A stretch of DNA of 64,000 bases from Glandiceps talaboti (taxonomy: Eukaryota; Hemichordata; Enteropneusta; Spengelidae). The stretch is taken from assembly GCF_964340395.1 (NCBI RefSeq), contig NC_135550.1:30731676-30795675 (forward strand). Direction: 5' to 3'. Every line of letters starts with the position of its first letter. Position 1 is the first letter of the stretch. The notes under the pieces were generated by a model. It did no database searches. It was not told the origin of the DNA and saw only the letters and a list, made by a program, of their open reading frames with translations. Made by a program: the position numbers and the translations under genes. This document shows, piece after piece, positions 53,301 through 64,000 of the stretch.

Positions 53301-56300
53301 ATACGTATTTTTGATGAGCGAACTATCCTCGATTTAAAGAGTCCTGGGAATTTGATTGTGCGACAGCTTAACGGCCGCGACTAAGGATAGATGTATTCAT
53401 TTATTGATCATCACATGAGTCGATAACAAATTGCGAAAACAACTATTGAATCAGTCACATGATGGTCATGCGGACCCTTAGTCACCTTGTTTGTTTCAGC
53501 TAACGCATGCGTAGGCGTCTGTTCATTCAACGCATACAATTGGTGCTATTTTTAGACACGGGATTGTCCCAGCTTTTAATCAGATGACATTGCTTTCACA
53601 CTATAACCAGTGACCATTGAACGCATGTTGAATGGTTTACCATGTGTCAAATGTCATCGAGGGAAAGCGATTTTAAGGCAAGGGAAAGCGGTTTTTCCCC
53701 CAAGTGCCAAGGGTTTGCGATGGTTATAGCTTACTATTTGTCTTCAATATACAGTCAAAAGGCGTACAAGAATTCAAATTTATCAGATATATGTTTCCAT
53801 ATATCGTTGAAACAGGACCACGATTGAAACCACTCACAGGGCCCACGCTCAGGTCTGTCGTCTTTTGAACATTTTAACTATAAATCGCACCACGCTGTTA
53901 ACTTTTAGTGGTATCGAGTCTGTCCACCCACCATTACTGCAACGAAAGCCAGGACACATGTGTTACAAACACCCTGGAATGTTTTATTGGTTTTTATCAT
54001 GGCTCACATAGTCACAATGCCGTCTCCACCCGTGGTTTCCATCGAGTATACTACGTACATACTATGTATCTGTGCACACACATATACCGACGTAGCTTGG
54101 TGTGTACAACGTGTTGGCTGACAAAGTCGGTCACTATATAAGGGTGAGGTTTTTTTTTTTTTTGTTTCTCATCTCCAATGGAAAAGACAGATGGGGCGGG
54201 CGGGCGAAATAAAAAAAAAGGGGGGCAAGAAAAAAAATCTGTATTTTTTCAGTTCTATTCTCTCTCCTTTCTGTCCTGGCAGTCTCTATACAACTTCTTT
54301 TCTCTTCTCTTTATTGAATTCCTTGTTACAAGTCTCTTTCCTCCATTTTAGCAAGGTTGACAAGTCCGTAGAACAATTTTGTAAGAAGATGATTGAATAC
54401 TTAACATCCTGATGGGTGTATATCTGTAGCCATGAACTATTGTATGATTTTATCAGGAGTACTAATGCATTCGTCCTATTAATCAAAGTGGCATTGACAT
54501 CGCTAACAATTTTTTCAAGTTATCCAATTTGAACTTCAGTGTGTAACTTTTTGAAACACTTACGTGATTGTCATCAGTGTGCGAGATGAATTTTCACTTA
54601 TATAAATCATTACTTCTATGAAACATTTTTCTTCAGTGTGAACTTGTCAAAATAATCCACCAGATAACATGTAAACATTTCTAGAACTCAGAACTCCTTT
54701 GGGATTTACTGTTTAAAAGTAATTAAAAGTAATAATGTAAACCTCGGAATTATGCATGTCATGGGTCATGAAACGCTATGGAGTCGATCATTTCCCCGAT
54801 GATACACAACTGATTTAAAGCTTAAAACTGGTCAAGAAATTAGGAATGCAGTATGACTTTTACCAATTTTAAGCATAATTTTGAAAATGATGGAAATATT
54901 CTGAGCTATTATTACATTGCAGCTAAATGTACTGTGCGACAGTATTAATTTCGAGCCCTGTCCCTCATCAAACCTCAACGGCCTTAGACACATGCTGCTC
55001 TGATGTAACAAAGGGGGTGGGGGTGGGGGGTAGACGGCAGTGTTCTGCCAAGGTTTCCAACAAGTGGGGACAAAGGCCCCTTGGTTGCAAAAAGTGGTGC
55101 CATTTGACAGGGAGTGGGGTCAATTATTATTGTCTATGAAATATTCGTATAAATTATCTCAGACCACTATAGAGATACTGTGGTCTGAGATATTCCATTA
55201 CGTATAGACCATTACCTAACTACATAAAAAAATTCCATTCATAATAACAGTTCCCAGTAAGCTATTTTTGAAAATTGTGTACTACACATTACACCTTATA
55301 AAAAGAAGGCAATTAAGATTATGTAATTTTAAGTCATTTCTACAGAGTATATTATATATTATTTAGAAAGATTGGACAGCCAGGTAGTCACAATTTTTAA
55401 TCTGGATATCAATGAATAGCAGCGCTCAAATTTATAATTCCCTTTTTTCAGACAAGGACAAAGAACAACTTCAAAATAAGTCACAGTGAACATATGATTG
55501 AATAAAAACTTTGAGAAATCCTAAACTTGTAACCACTTGTTTCATTTTTAAAATTGTTAGTACACTGCTGTATTTATCATTCCCTTTTCAAATTCATGAC
55601 ATTTTGAAGAAAAGAAAACTTTAAGAAGTACCAAATGCGAACGAAGAACTTACAAATAATAGTCAAACAAACTTTAAAATAATTTATTTTTTATTAATTA
55701 ACCGTTACTGGCTGTGTATCATGATTTGGTCCTGCTATATCAAATGACAGCATAGTTACATACCGTAAACTTGCAATGATACGGAAAGCTGACATTAGGT
55801 GTCCTTGAAACTCAGAACATGAATCTTTAACTAAAATTATCAACAACGTCAAAGTTGGGATGCTTTGTAAATACCACTGTAATTATTTTCTGATTTGCAC
55901 AACAAGTTCGTTCTTCATGTCTGACCGGGCGCACATGCATCGGCCGTCTATAGTGGCCATGTCAGTGATTACGCATTGATTCAGTGCCCAGCATTCACAT
56001 GTGTCACTGTCAACATCATGCAACAAGATCCCCTAACACAGCTTTTTCGGAATCAAAATACACATGTACTCATTTAATTTAACCCATCAACAAATGGAAA
56101 TCACAACCTGTCCCATAAATTTGGTTTACTAAGGCTTCTGAGCTGTGGCAGATAGATGTTCCGGTAGCAAGTTCAGTGTTTCGCACGTCAGTGAGTAGGT
56201 CAGAGGTCACGACAGTGACGGTAGACAAAACATGTGACGAGAGACGTCCATTTCGACGTCTCGTCTACTCCCTCTAATGTTTCAATTTGTTGATAAAGTT

Positions 56301-59300
56301 TATCAAAGTTGATCTTTTTGTGGCATTTTTATGTTAACAATAGAACTGCGCGTTGTCACTGTATCTTATATGATGTCAACAAAACTTTCCCTTACGCAGT
56401 CAGTATACTTCTTGTGGGATTGACGTTGAGTCAGAGCCTGGCCTGGTCTAGCTGCAATAATTGTAGCGTCTTGTTGCGGTTTTGTGGGTTTTTTCGTCTG
56501 TTTTGGTGACTTTTTAAGTTTTTGTGTTTAACCCGCACCTAACGTTAGGTGCGGGTTAAACACAAAAACTTAAAAAGTCACCAAAACAGACGAAAAAAAC
56601 CACAAAACCGCAACAAGACGCTACAATTATTGCAGCTAGGCCTGGTCCGGCCGTGGACTTAGATAATTTTGATGTCTGCCGTAAAATGAATGCGCCAAAG
56701 CGACGCAAGGTGGGACAATTATTGCGTCATTTGTAATTTATGGGGGCCAATGTCGCAAGGTCGTGGCCTCGGCAGAACTGGTCTAGGACGCCATGAGGAA
56801 CCTTACAATTTTGCTGTGCTATGGGGTCGGTCGGAAATAAAAAAACTTTTTTTTTTCTGATGTCGGAGCTGCAAATCAGGGTCGGTCGGGAGATGAGAAA
56901 CAGAAAAATAAAAAGGGCCGCCCTAACGCACATACTTGACAGCTGCCGCTACAGGTAGGCTACGATATATTGCTATGGTGGTACCAGCCTACGCTGAGAA
57001 AAATTAAGCCTTCAAAAATCTTCATCTGCGTTTATTGAAAATGAAAGTCATTGTATCAAGTAACATGTACAATAGTATTACATATTTCATCAGTGACATG
57101 AGTCACATGGCACGTGAACTTTAACTGAGGATGATGAAAGTGAAACTAATTACTGTCCTATAATGTGTAAGGCATGAGTAGCAATAGGTTAGCGTGTTTT
57201 ATACCGAGCAGAGACCTTGGCATATATTTCCCTGGGCAATGCTTCGGTTTTAAAGGTCCTATCTGTTGACTTTGACGATAACTCATAACCTAAATAAGTA
57301 TGCTCGAAAAACTATCACATGTATATGTATATAGACCTATTAGATTGATAACGTAGTTATTCAGATTTGAACTATTTTGATTACAGGTATTTTTATAATG
57401 TCGACTCTACACTGCTAGACAACAGTACTTGTCTCACCTCAGCAAGGTAGCTTTCACGCTCCTTTTTCTTCTTTCTGCATTTTGCAGCCGCAACTCGGTT
57501 TTTCTCTCTTCGTGAGTTCATACGTTCGGTATCTTCTTCGCTAAACTGTAGAAGATGAGAAAATACTTATCAGAAATGAAAACGTTCACAAGTGAAGTAG
57601 AATAGAGAAGAGTTAGGCCCAGGTCAGCGATAAAGTACTAGTATGTTCGGATATAATATGGATGTACCTCATCTGGAGCATTGAGTAAATCATATTTCGG
57701 TATAGGTGCTGATGCAGTGGGTGATTCCATCCTGTTAATGTAGCTGTGAGTAACTTTCCAGTGCTGTGACTTCAGTGCAACTGACATGTGTGTGGTGCTT
57801 TCGGGTGCACTAGACGGTGTTTTTGGTCCCATGATATTGCTGCAAATGAAATCCCCAGTTATCGCGTAAGATTTCTATATTAGAATGAAATGACATGCAT
57901 AGTTTAAGTTGTTTGTTCTAACACGATTTGCGTGGGGGCGCTGTGGAACGATGACTCATGTCTGAACTACTTGACCTCAGCCCACACATTTAATAGATGT
58001 CCTGCATAGGATTCAATCTCAGACTGTGCGCCGGGCATGTATACGCAGACAATGGAAATTTAAATGTGGTAATTTCGACTATATTTGGAAACATGGTGAC
58101 ATTGATGGCAACATATCCATGTCGATAGGTGCTTCAAAAGCAAGTCAAATACAAAAGGTAACGACTGGCAAAGTCAGCCTCAAATCGGCATATATGTATG
58201 AACCGGACGTAGCATAGCGTTTAAAACTATAGTTCGTGGGTTTATCTCAGTGTACATTGTATTTCAAGAGTCGTATGAAATTTGAATATAAAAGGTACAC
58301 ATTTTATGAAAGGCGGTATGGTGTGGCGTATCTTTATTTGGTCATGATCACCTTGGATGGCCATAATGAATGCCCTAGCCCGTGGGTGGGGAGCTCTCGG
58401 GTGTCGTTAGTTACACAAATGCAAAGTGACGCAATGCAAACTTTTGGCCGTGCTAATAACCCAGCAAGTGAAACACACATACTTACACGTTGTTACAGAG
58501 CAGACTGCTGTGTTACTAGTAATGACATTGGCGATTAGTTCCATACCTATGTCGATCTTTATGTGAGTTACAACATACATGTAACTCTTGTCTGTGTACA
58601 GATACACGGTGGACTGTGAACAATCATAGATTTCAAGTTGTAACTGGTATGGACGTTTTGATTTAATATCATCTTGTAATGTATGATCGATAACATAACT
58701 TTCTTGCACTTGTTAGTTTTTATTGATTAAAATGCACACGTTTTTCACTACATTCGAAAACACAGCTTAAAGTACACGTAAGTTTGTATTTTTAAATAAA
58801 AAATGTATAAACATATCTCAAATATCTTCCAACTTAATACTTGTCATAGTAATAATTCGTGACGTTACCATAAATTGTGTTTGTCTGTCTTATTTTAGGA
58901 CTACCCTTTCGTTTTGAATTCAATCACGGCCACTGTTTACTTAAGATGAGCTGGGTTACAGTCCTATATTTACTATCTTCCAAAAGTTCGAGACCTCAAG
59001 CAAAACCAAGACTTCCAATTTAACCAAGGTAACATTTCCGGTCATCGTGAATTTCTTGTGGGGTTTTAGGAATATCCAAAAAAGCCCTCCTAATATCATG
59101 GTTTTTCCAACTATGAGGTTGATTTGCGAAATTTCCAAGAAAACCAACTCAGTGAACACCATGATGATTACATAATAATTAGGACTTATTCCTATAGGGG
59201 ACAGGACGTCATAATGGTTCATTATTTCAGATACTATGATTTTCCCTCGTTACAAAGTGTTTTGCGCCGTATATGCGTGGATGTATGTGTTTAGAGGGGC

Positions 59301-60230
59301 CTGGAGAGAAATATATTGAAATGTGCCATTTTCTTAGACCAAACGTTCGTTATTTACTGTGTTGAACTTTGACCTTAAATTGAAGATCCCAACTTGCCGC
59401 TATGGAAGTTGGAACACGGTAATCTAATGAAGGGGCTCTTGGTTTACTTTATCTGTATTGTTTTAATTACGTGTATCCAGGTGACTGTTATGGTGGGCGT
59501 TTTCTCCTCACGTTTTACTACCTATTAGTTTGGCACCGATTGTGGAGGATGTGTCCCCTTGTTTTAAAACCAATATTGTATTATTAGACTAACACGTCAA
59601 AATTGTAATGAGAAGCAGATATCATTTATTAAACCTTAATCTCAATCACATGTCACGACTTCTTGCAATCCACCCACCATAGCAGTTACTTATACGTGAT
59701 TACATGTAGTTTGATTACCTTAAAAATGTAATTTCCAAAGTTATCATGACTGTTTTTGCAAGTTTGAATGTAGACCGTGTCTAAGACCACAAGAAAGCAT
59801 TTCCTAAAGGGCTCTGAGATTGTATATGCTAGATATTCAAACATTTCTCTGAGTTGACCATATTATTATTAATACACATTCATTTCGAATAGGAAGCGAT
59901 ACTGTAACGATGACTAAGAGTCCCCCATCCTCATAACAAGAAAAGTACGTAATGAAACAACCGATACCATGCACCAACCCACGAATCATCCGGCACTTTA
60001 TGTTCAAATTTGCTATCCAATGATTAAATATTAAAGATCGATGATTTCACGTTCAAAACTACCTATTGTATAATCTCACTCTGAGCTGAAATAAAAACGA
60101 GTCAAGAGCACCCGTGTGTCTATCGTGTCTAACGTGTTGCAATATATACTTCAAGATGTATGTATGTATGTATGTATGTATGTATGTATGTATGTATGTA
60201 TGTATGTATGTATGTATGTGTGTGTGTGTG

Positions 60231-60308
<78 letters not shown>

Positions 60309-61669
60309 GTAAAGGCTTAAGTGTAGATTTCACCAGGAGCTAACCCTAATTAACTGATACAGTATATACTTTCCATGTCACCATGTATATGTAGTGTAGC
60401 TTACTGGATATTTTGAAACTGTATCGTAACAACGCCGTACTGATAAGGGTCACTGGTTATATGTCTACAATGACCTCGATTGTTACCAAACACATCATGT
60501 AGGTTAATACTCAGCGAAAACAGACTTTTATGAAGTTTTCCCTCGTGAGATATATCCAATGTCACATTGTTATGCAATATTTAAAAAAAGAGACCTCGTT
60601 GTTAAGGAGTTGTACAAAAACAGACCCAATGGCACAGCAACATACACAATACAGCACATGTAAAGTATCCATAATGGACACATACATATTGAATGGACAC
60701 ATACAATAACTAATTACATCTTATCTAGCACACGATTCTATACAAATGTCCATCCGTGAAAGGATACAGCGAGGCGCTCAAAATAGTTAATTTTCTGTGA
60801 AACCCCTCATAAGCGAGGTTAACTCCTCCTCTGTCAGAGATACAGCGTATAGCCAGACCAGTGTCAAATGATGTACCGGTGAGTAAACCATCAAGAAAGC
60901 AGAACTACGAACAGTGATGTTTGTTTAGGCACTTGTCGGGTGCTATAGACGGTTACAATTTCAATTGAAATCATACATACTAGAGTAACTAAGTACATGT
61001 ATAGAGTCCTTCAAATTATCATCAGTTTGTACACTCCCTTGCACACAGTCTCTATTGCATTGTCTGTATCCTTAGCATTTTACGTTACACTGCACACTGT
61101 CTTATGGAAATGTCTAAACGCAAAAGGTACCCCCAATAGTTCCATACTTCAAGTAGTAAGCTTATAGTTTCAATTACTAGTATCACGTCAATTTAGAGAA
61201 AAACAATTATACTTTTGGTTCGTCTTGTAAGCTTGATGAATATAACAACTATGCAGTGCTGCAGTGCAATAGTATGAATGCCATGCGTTCTATACTCCCA
61301 CCCCTCACCACCCTGGCATTCTATACTTCCACTCCTCACCACCTTGGCATTCTATACTCCCACCCCTAACACCACCCTGGCATTCTATACTCCCACCCCT
61401 AACCACCCTGGCGTTCTATGCCCCCACCTCTCACCACCCTGGCGTTATATGCCCCACCCCTCATCACCCTGGCGTTTTATACTTCCACCCGCCACCACCC
61501 TTGCGTTCTATGCTCCCACCCCTCGTCACCCTCACCAAAGCTTAAAGAAAGAGCAGGGGAATAATTCTCTTTTACAAAGAATATACACCAAAATCACAAT
61601 GGACGTTCGTTTTGAAAGAAGAAGAGAGGGAGATGGGTGATGGTGGTGGTTGGTTGGTTGGTTGGTTGG

Positions 61670-61720
<51 letters not shown>

Positions 61721-63189
61721 TGGTGGTGGTGGTGGTGGTGGGGTAAATCGGATGCGGAAGTGAGATGGTCAACAATTTGAGAAGAAAGAAGACAACTAGG
61801 AACATTTAGGTGAGCAAATATAAAAGAGGAATGCAATCACAGAGAATTGTTTAGCAGAATTATTATCTTGTGATCAATTTCTTCATAACATGTATTTATA
61901 ATCAATGTATTCATTGGGGAGGGGAAGGCGCAAACGTCGCATCAAATGACCCATCAAATGTGAAAATATGACGGTCGAGAAACCTTTGCATGTATCTTTC
62001 AACACAGAAACTTCCGATCGAAACGTTAACTACTATAGTATCTCAACGGCAGAGGGCACTGTATTGATGGTCTCCACAATATTGAATATACATAAATTCG
62101 GTTTGTGTATACGTTTATGAAATTTCATCTCGCACAAGCAAGGATTAACTTGGTATTCAAGAACCCGCCACGTTTAAGAACCGTGGTAATTGTCGCATTC
62201 CCCATAGACAGTTGAGCAGTGCGTACGCACAGAGCAAAAATATACGATATTACAGCATAAAATTAGACACTGTGATAGATTACGTGAATGAAATGTCCCA
62301 ACATGTATATATATTGTTTTTTTAAAGACAATTAGGGCGACGGGAATATAAGGAGGGGTGGAGAAGTAGGGACTGGAGTTTTATGTTAATTCGTTGTAAA
62401 GGTAAGCTTTTTATCAGTGAAGAAGGGTCAAGTATACTGTACTATAAACACTGAAAACCGAATATGATCGGTAAAAAACTGTAGACCAAATAATCCTGGT
62501 AATGACCCCGACAAATTACCGGAAAGTGGAAAACAAACGAACAAAATAGATTGTCAAAACTTCGTAAAATATCACACAATCCTGCCTTCACGTCAACGTC
62601 CTTGGCCTTCCACACCCATTTGATTGTCACAGACTGACGTTGAGGGCAGCCGTTAACCCTCGACTAAAGGTCTTACTTGTATAAAAGCGGCATATAGACT
62701 AGTGCAGTGTGCAACGATTTGTTCCGATACAGTATTATACTAACGAAAAACAATTCAACTGAGAGCGTAGAACTGGGAACTGAAAGAGCCTTGGCAACAC
62801 AAAACCCGATAATTTGAATGTATCAAACCGAAGACTTATCTGGCTATAAGACTTGCAGCTTTAGATCAGAATACCTAAATTAAGATTGTCCGTACATGTG
62901 TTGCGATGCAATGGTAGATTCACAGAACAAGGAAGTTGTCAAGAACTAATAATAGAAAAGCTCGACCAATAGCTGGTGACCTACTATACATTCGACAGCA
63001 AACAACAGAACACGAAAATATGGAATTATGCATTTGAACAATATTGTATATTTTAACGGAATGCGTACCATCATCCAGTTTCATCATGGAATCTAAACTA
63101 AAAATAAACGCATGTACTAGTTTAAAGAATCCCAAGTTGCCTTGTTCTATGTACAGAAAAACTTACTTCCTGTTAAAGACATGTGACAT
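50395..63189 (-). CDS. bZIP gene C: ATF3/JDP2-type transcription factor (4 exons, complete)
   Basis: Exons on the minus strand: 63189-63167, 57839-57668, 57545-57438 and 50565-50395, 474 coding bases, 157 residues (human JDP2 about 163). The 23-base first coding exon (MSHVFNR plus two bases) ends at a GAA|GTAAGT donor in phase 2, which fits the phase of exon 2. The later joins are phase 0. Residues 66-101 are the basic exon, starting FSEEDTERM; the signature is NRVAAAKCRKKKKER (N81, R89), very close to JDP2/ATF3. Leucines follow at five heptads (RKQNEELLTQIELLQGQ region), then FVLQSH and Cys four residues after the His, as in ATF3. The short Ser/Thr/Pro-rich N-terminus has no recognised domain. 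Expected role: nuclear dimer binding AP-1/CRE sites. The 6.9-kb last intron holds several small transposons and a tentative antisense gene. Confidence 0.88.
50662..50758. repeat. (ATGT)n microsatellite
   Basis: About 24 ATGT units in the last intron of gene C, about 100 bp from the acceptor of the zipper exon. Confidence 0.97.
50829..50874. mobile_element. Micro-hairpin element, diverged copy
   Basis: GTCAGACCACTAT at the left and AGTGGTCTGAG at the right are inverted, with about 24 bp between. No matching target duplication. Confidence 0.5.
51445..54412 (+). CDS. Tentative three-exon small gene antisense within the last intron of gene C
   Basis: Exons 51445-51510, 51952-52013 and 54352-54412 have canonical borders (AAAG|GTAAGC, TTTTAG|AAAT, AAAG|GTAATG, ATTTTAG|CAAG) and compatible phases (0, then 2). 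They encode 62 residues starting MDSVFVFNISQ. The middle exon contains CRMC and a cluster of histidines (GYFHHSSQQSH), which might bind a metal. The last exon reads KVDKSVEQFCKKMIEYL and a stop, the most protein-like part. No family was recognised. The middle exon can also be read in a second open frame, so the model is uncertain and the parts may belong to different or larger transcripts. Confidence 0.25.
51703..51743. mobile_element. 27-bp micro-hairpin with perfect 7-bp flanking repeat
   Basis: Element 51710-51736 consists of CTCAGACCACT, five bases and the exact inverse. CTAAGAG lies on both sides (51703-51709, 51737-51743). Confidence 0.65.
52500..52623 (-). repeat. Inverted copy of the 43.3-kb repeat
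   Basis: On the minus strand it starts TCTTGCTGCTAGACGTTCGG, continues through the GCGAACGAAGTTCGC palindrome and ends near CGGAAGAACATC. It lacks the tandem second unit seen at 43.4 kb. Confidence 0.8.
52787..52917. mobile_element. hAT-like MITE, copy 3, with 8-bp target duplication
   Basis: The 115-bp element 52795-52909 has the same ends as the copies at 25263 and 36768. It is flanked by GTGGGGGG on both sides (52787-52794, 52910-52917). Confidence 0.85.
54912..54992 (+). other. Exon-like open segment, unassigned
   Basis: After ACATTGCAG, a phase-0 frame of 26 codons ends in TGA and contains INFEPCPSSNLNGLRHM. It may be an alternative last exon of the antisense gene or chance. Confidence 0.12.
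55158..55189. mobile_element. Micro-hairpin element, fourth copy
   Basis: CTCAGACCAC and its exact inverse enclose 12 bases; the flanks show no clear duplication. Same arms as 51710-51736. Confidence 0.6.
56440..56647. mobile_element. 190-bp near-perfect palindrome with 9-bp target duplication
   Basis: Positions 56449-56638 form a palindrome centred between 56543 and 56544 (CCTAACGTTAGG), with 95-bp arms, no loop and one mismatch that I could find. The arms begin TAGCTGCAATAATTGTAGCG. GGCCTGGTC lies on both sides (56440-56448, 56639-56647). It looks like a foldback transposon of Mutator-like type, inserted in the last intron of gene C. Confidence 0.85.
60156..60306. repeat. (GTAT)n/(GT)n microsatellite
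   Basis: GTAT units give way to a GT tract with one GCGT. Confidence 0.98.
61281..61532 (+). repeat. ~30-bp minisatellite, about eight copies
   Basis: Units contain CACCCTGGC(A/G)TTCTATAC and CCCACCCCTCA with small length changes. Confidence 0.92.
61643..61742. repeat. (GGT)n, (GTTG)n, (GT)n, (GGT)n mixture
   Basis: A G/T-only strand bias runs over about 100 bases. Confidence 0.95.
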
Positions 63190-63229
63190 TTGGACGTCAA
63201 CCTGTCCACTACTTATATAAATGGCGCGT

Positions 63230-63240
63230 ACTTTATATGA
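63230..63240 (-). promoter_or_regulatory. TATA box of bZIP gene C
   Basis: On the minus strand, CATATAAAG lies about 45 bases before the ATG at 63189; a second TATATAA lies at 63219-63213. GTTGACGTCC (a CRE-like TGACGTC) sits just before the ATG. This supports a short first exon with its own promoter. Confidence 0.45.
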
Positions 63241-63384
63241 CCACGAGACACAGTAACTTGCCGCCTCTTCGTTTACTGTGATAGTTATACCCTCTTTCGC
63301 AGAAGGAATGAAACACAGTTTCGTTAACGTTAGACAATGAACAATTCCAACCGGGTTATTTTCATGAGTAGCATTTTACCGAGA

Positions 63385-63432
63385 CTAGGTCTGTTCACTT
63401 CTTGGAAGTGGGTCATATACGCCATATTGGAT
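63385..63432 (-). other. Possible terminal exon of the gene at the right edge
   Basis: A very good acceptor (ATTTTTTTCAG) precedes a 16-codon phase-0 frame ending in TAG. It is phase-compatible with the donor at 63929, but short and unrecognised. Confidence 0.15.
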
Positions 63433-63769
63433 CTGAAAAAAATGTTATAACCATTCCAGCAGTTTTCGAGCTATATGAGAGGCTATTTTGTTAGCATATC
63501 TAAAACCCTTGAATCGCAAAACTCATACTTAAATCAAATGTAACAATATTCTGGGAAAATAATTTATCTTGCTTTTGAAAGTGTTATTTGTCGCCAGAGA
63601 AATAGGCATAGTGCAGGAATGGATTGACTGTAAATAAACGAACAACGCTGTTTTTCGCTGTGGACTCACTGGAAAGGGAATGCTAATAATCACGCTAAAG
63701 AATTATTGGGGAAATTCCCCCTAATAATAGCCATGTTTTCTATTTCTAAACATTTACCCGTCATTTTCA

Positions 63770-63777
63770 TGACGTCA
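63770..63777. promoter_or_regulatory. CRE palindrome TGACGTCA upstream of gene C
   Basis: A perfect CRE about 0.55 kb upstream of the proposed TATA box of gene C. Confidence 0.4.
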
Positions 63778-63928
63778 CTCTCCGATTTCACTGTTGATTG
63801 CTACGAGTGCTGCTAAAGACTGCTATTGCGCGAGAGGGGAAAACCAATTTTGCCTTTCGGGTCAACCATTTTGTAAATCTCACGCGGTTCGTTGTCATAA
63901 GCTTGTGAGGAACGAAATTAAATCTTAC

Positions 63929-64000
63929 CTCTATACGTCGTCTCGTTTCAGGCTCTGTGGTTACTTCGGGTAAACCACGTTCAAATCGTTTTAGTTGTAT
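63929..64000 (-). CDS. Partial coding exon at the window edge, unidentified
   Basis: 24 open codons end in phase 0 at a GAG|GTAAG donor. The sequence includes FERGLPEVTTEPETRRRIE. The acidic-then-arginine-rich end recalls the segment just before a bZIP basic region, and phase 0 would fit the 108-base basic exon type, so it could be the N-terminal exon of a fourth bZIP gene or an alternative first exon of gene C. This is inference; the exon is cut by the window end. Confidence 0.4.

Larger units (their letters stand above)
57840..63166. other. First intron of bZIP gene C
   Basis: I saw no convincing additional exon. It holds the (GTAT)n/(GT)n tract at 60156-60306, the 30-bp minisatellite at 61281-61532 and mixed GGT/GT repeats at 61643-61742. 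Confidence 0.5.

Overview
The window looks like nuclear DNA of an animal, most likely a marine invertebrate. Genes are split into short exons by introns of 0.1 to 7 kb with GT-AG (one GC-AG) borders. The DNA is AT-rich and full of microsatellites, minisatellites and short inverted-repeat transposons. I cannot name the species; a hemichordate, cephalochordate or spiralian would all fit. There is no sign of bacterial gene organisation and I recognised no viral gene.

The main content is a head-to-tail array of small bZIP transcription factor genes on the minus strand, of the ATF3/JDP2/Fos type. Gene A lies at about 8.8-14.3 kb, gene B at 20.1-28.2 kb and gene C at 50.4-63.2 kb. In each, a 108-base phase-0 exon carries the basic region and a last phase-0 exon carries a leucine zipper that ends in histidine, as in ATF3, JDP2 and Fos. 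An unidentified coding exon enters at the right edge (63929-64000) on the same strand. Genes A and B are separated by a 34-bp minisatellite, and genes B and C by about 22 kb with little recognisable coding sequence.

At the left end a plus-strand gene (2161-5639, five exons) encodes a 188-residue protein with two canonical EF-hand loops and a C-terminal CLIQ that looks like a CaaX prenylation signal. Two more small plus-strand genes are proposed with low confidence: a two-exon gene at 45.1-46.2 kb and a three-exon gene at 51.4-54.4 kb lying antisense inside the last intron of gene C. The latter was assembled only from matching splice sites and phases.

The remainder is repeats. Several non-autonomous DNA transposons can be defined by inverted ends and target duplications: a three-copy hAT-like family (8-bp duplications), a 271-bp Mutator-like element (9-bp duplication), a 190-bp almost perfect palindrome (9-bp duplication), and four tiny hairpins of 27-46 bp, two with 7-bp duplications, inside and just beyond the 3' end of gene C. 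There is also a LINE reverse-transcriptase C-terminal fragment at 48.7-49.1 kb. Many apparently long open frames are translations of simple repeats and are not genes.
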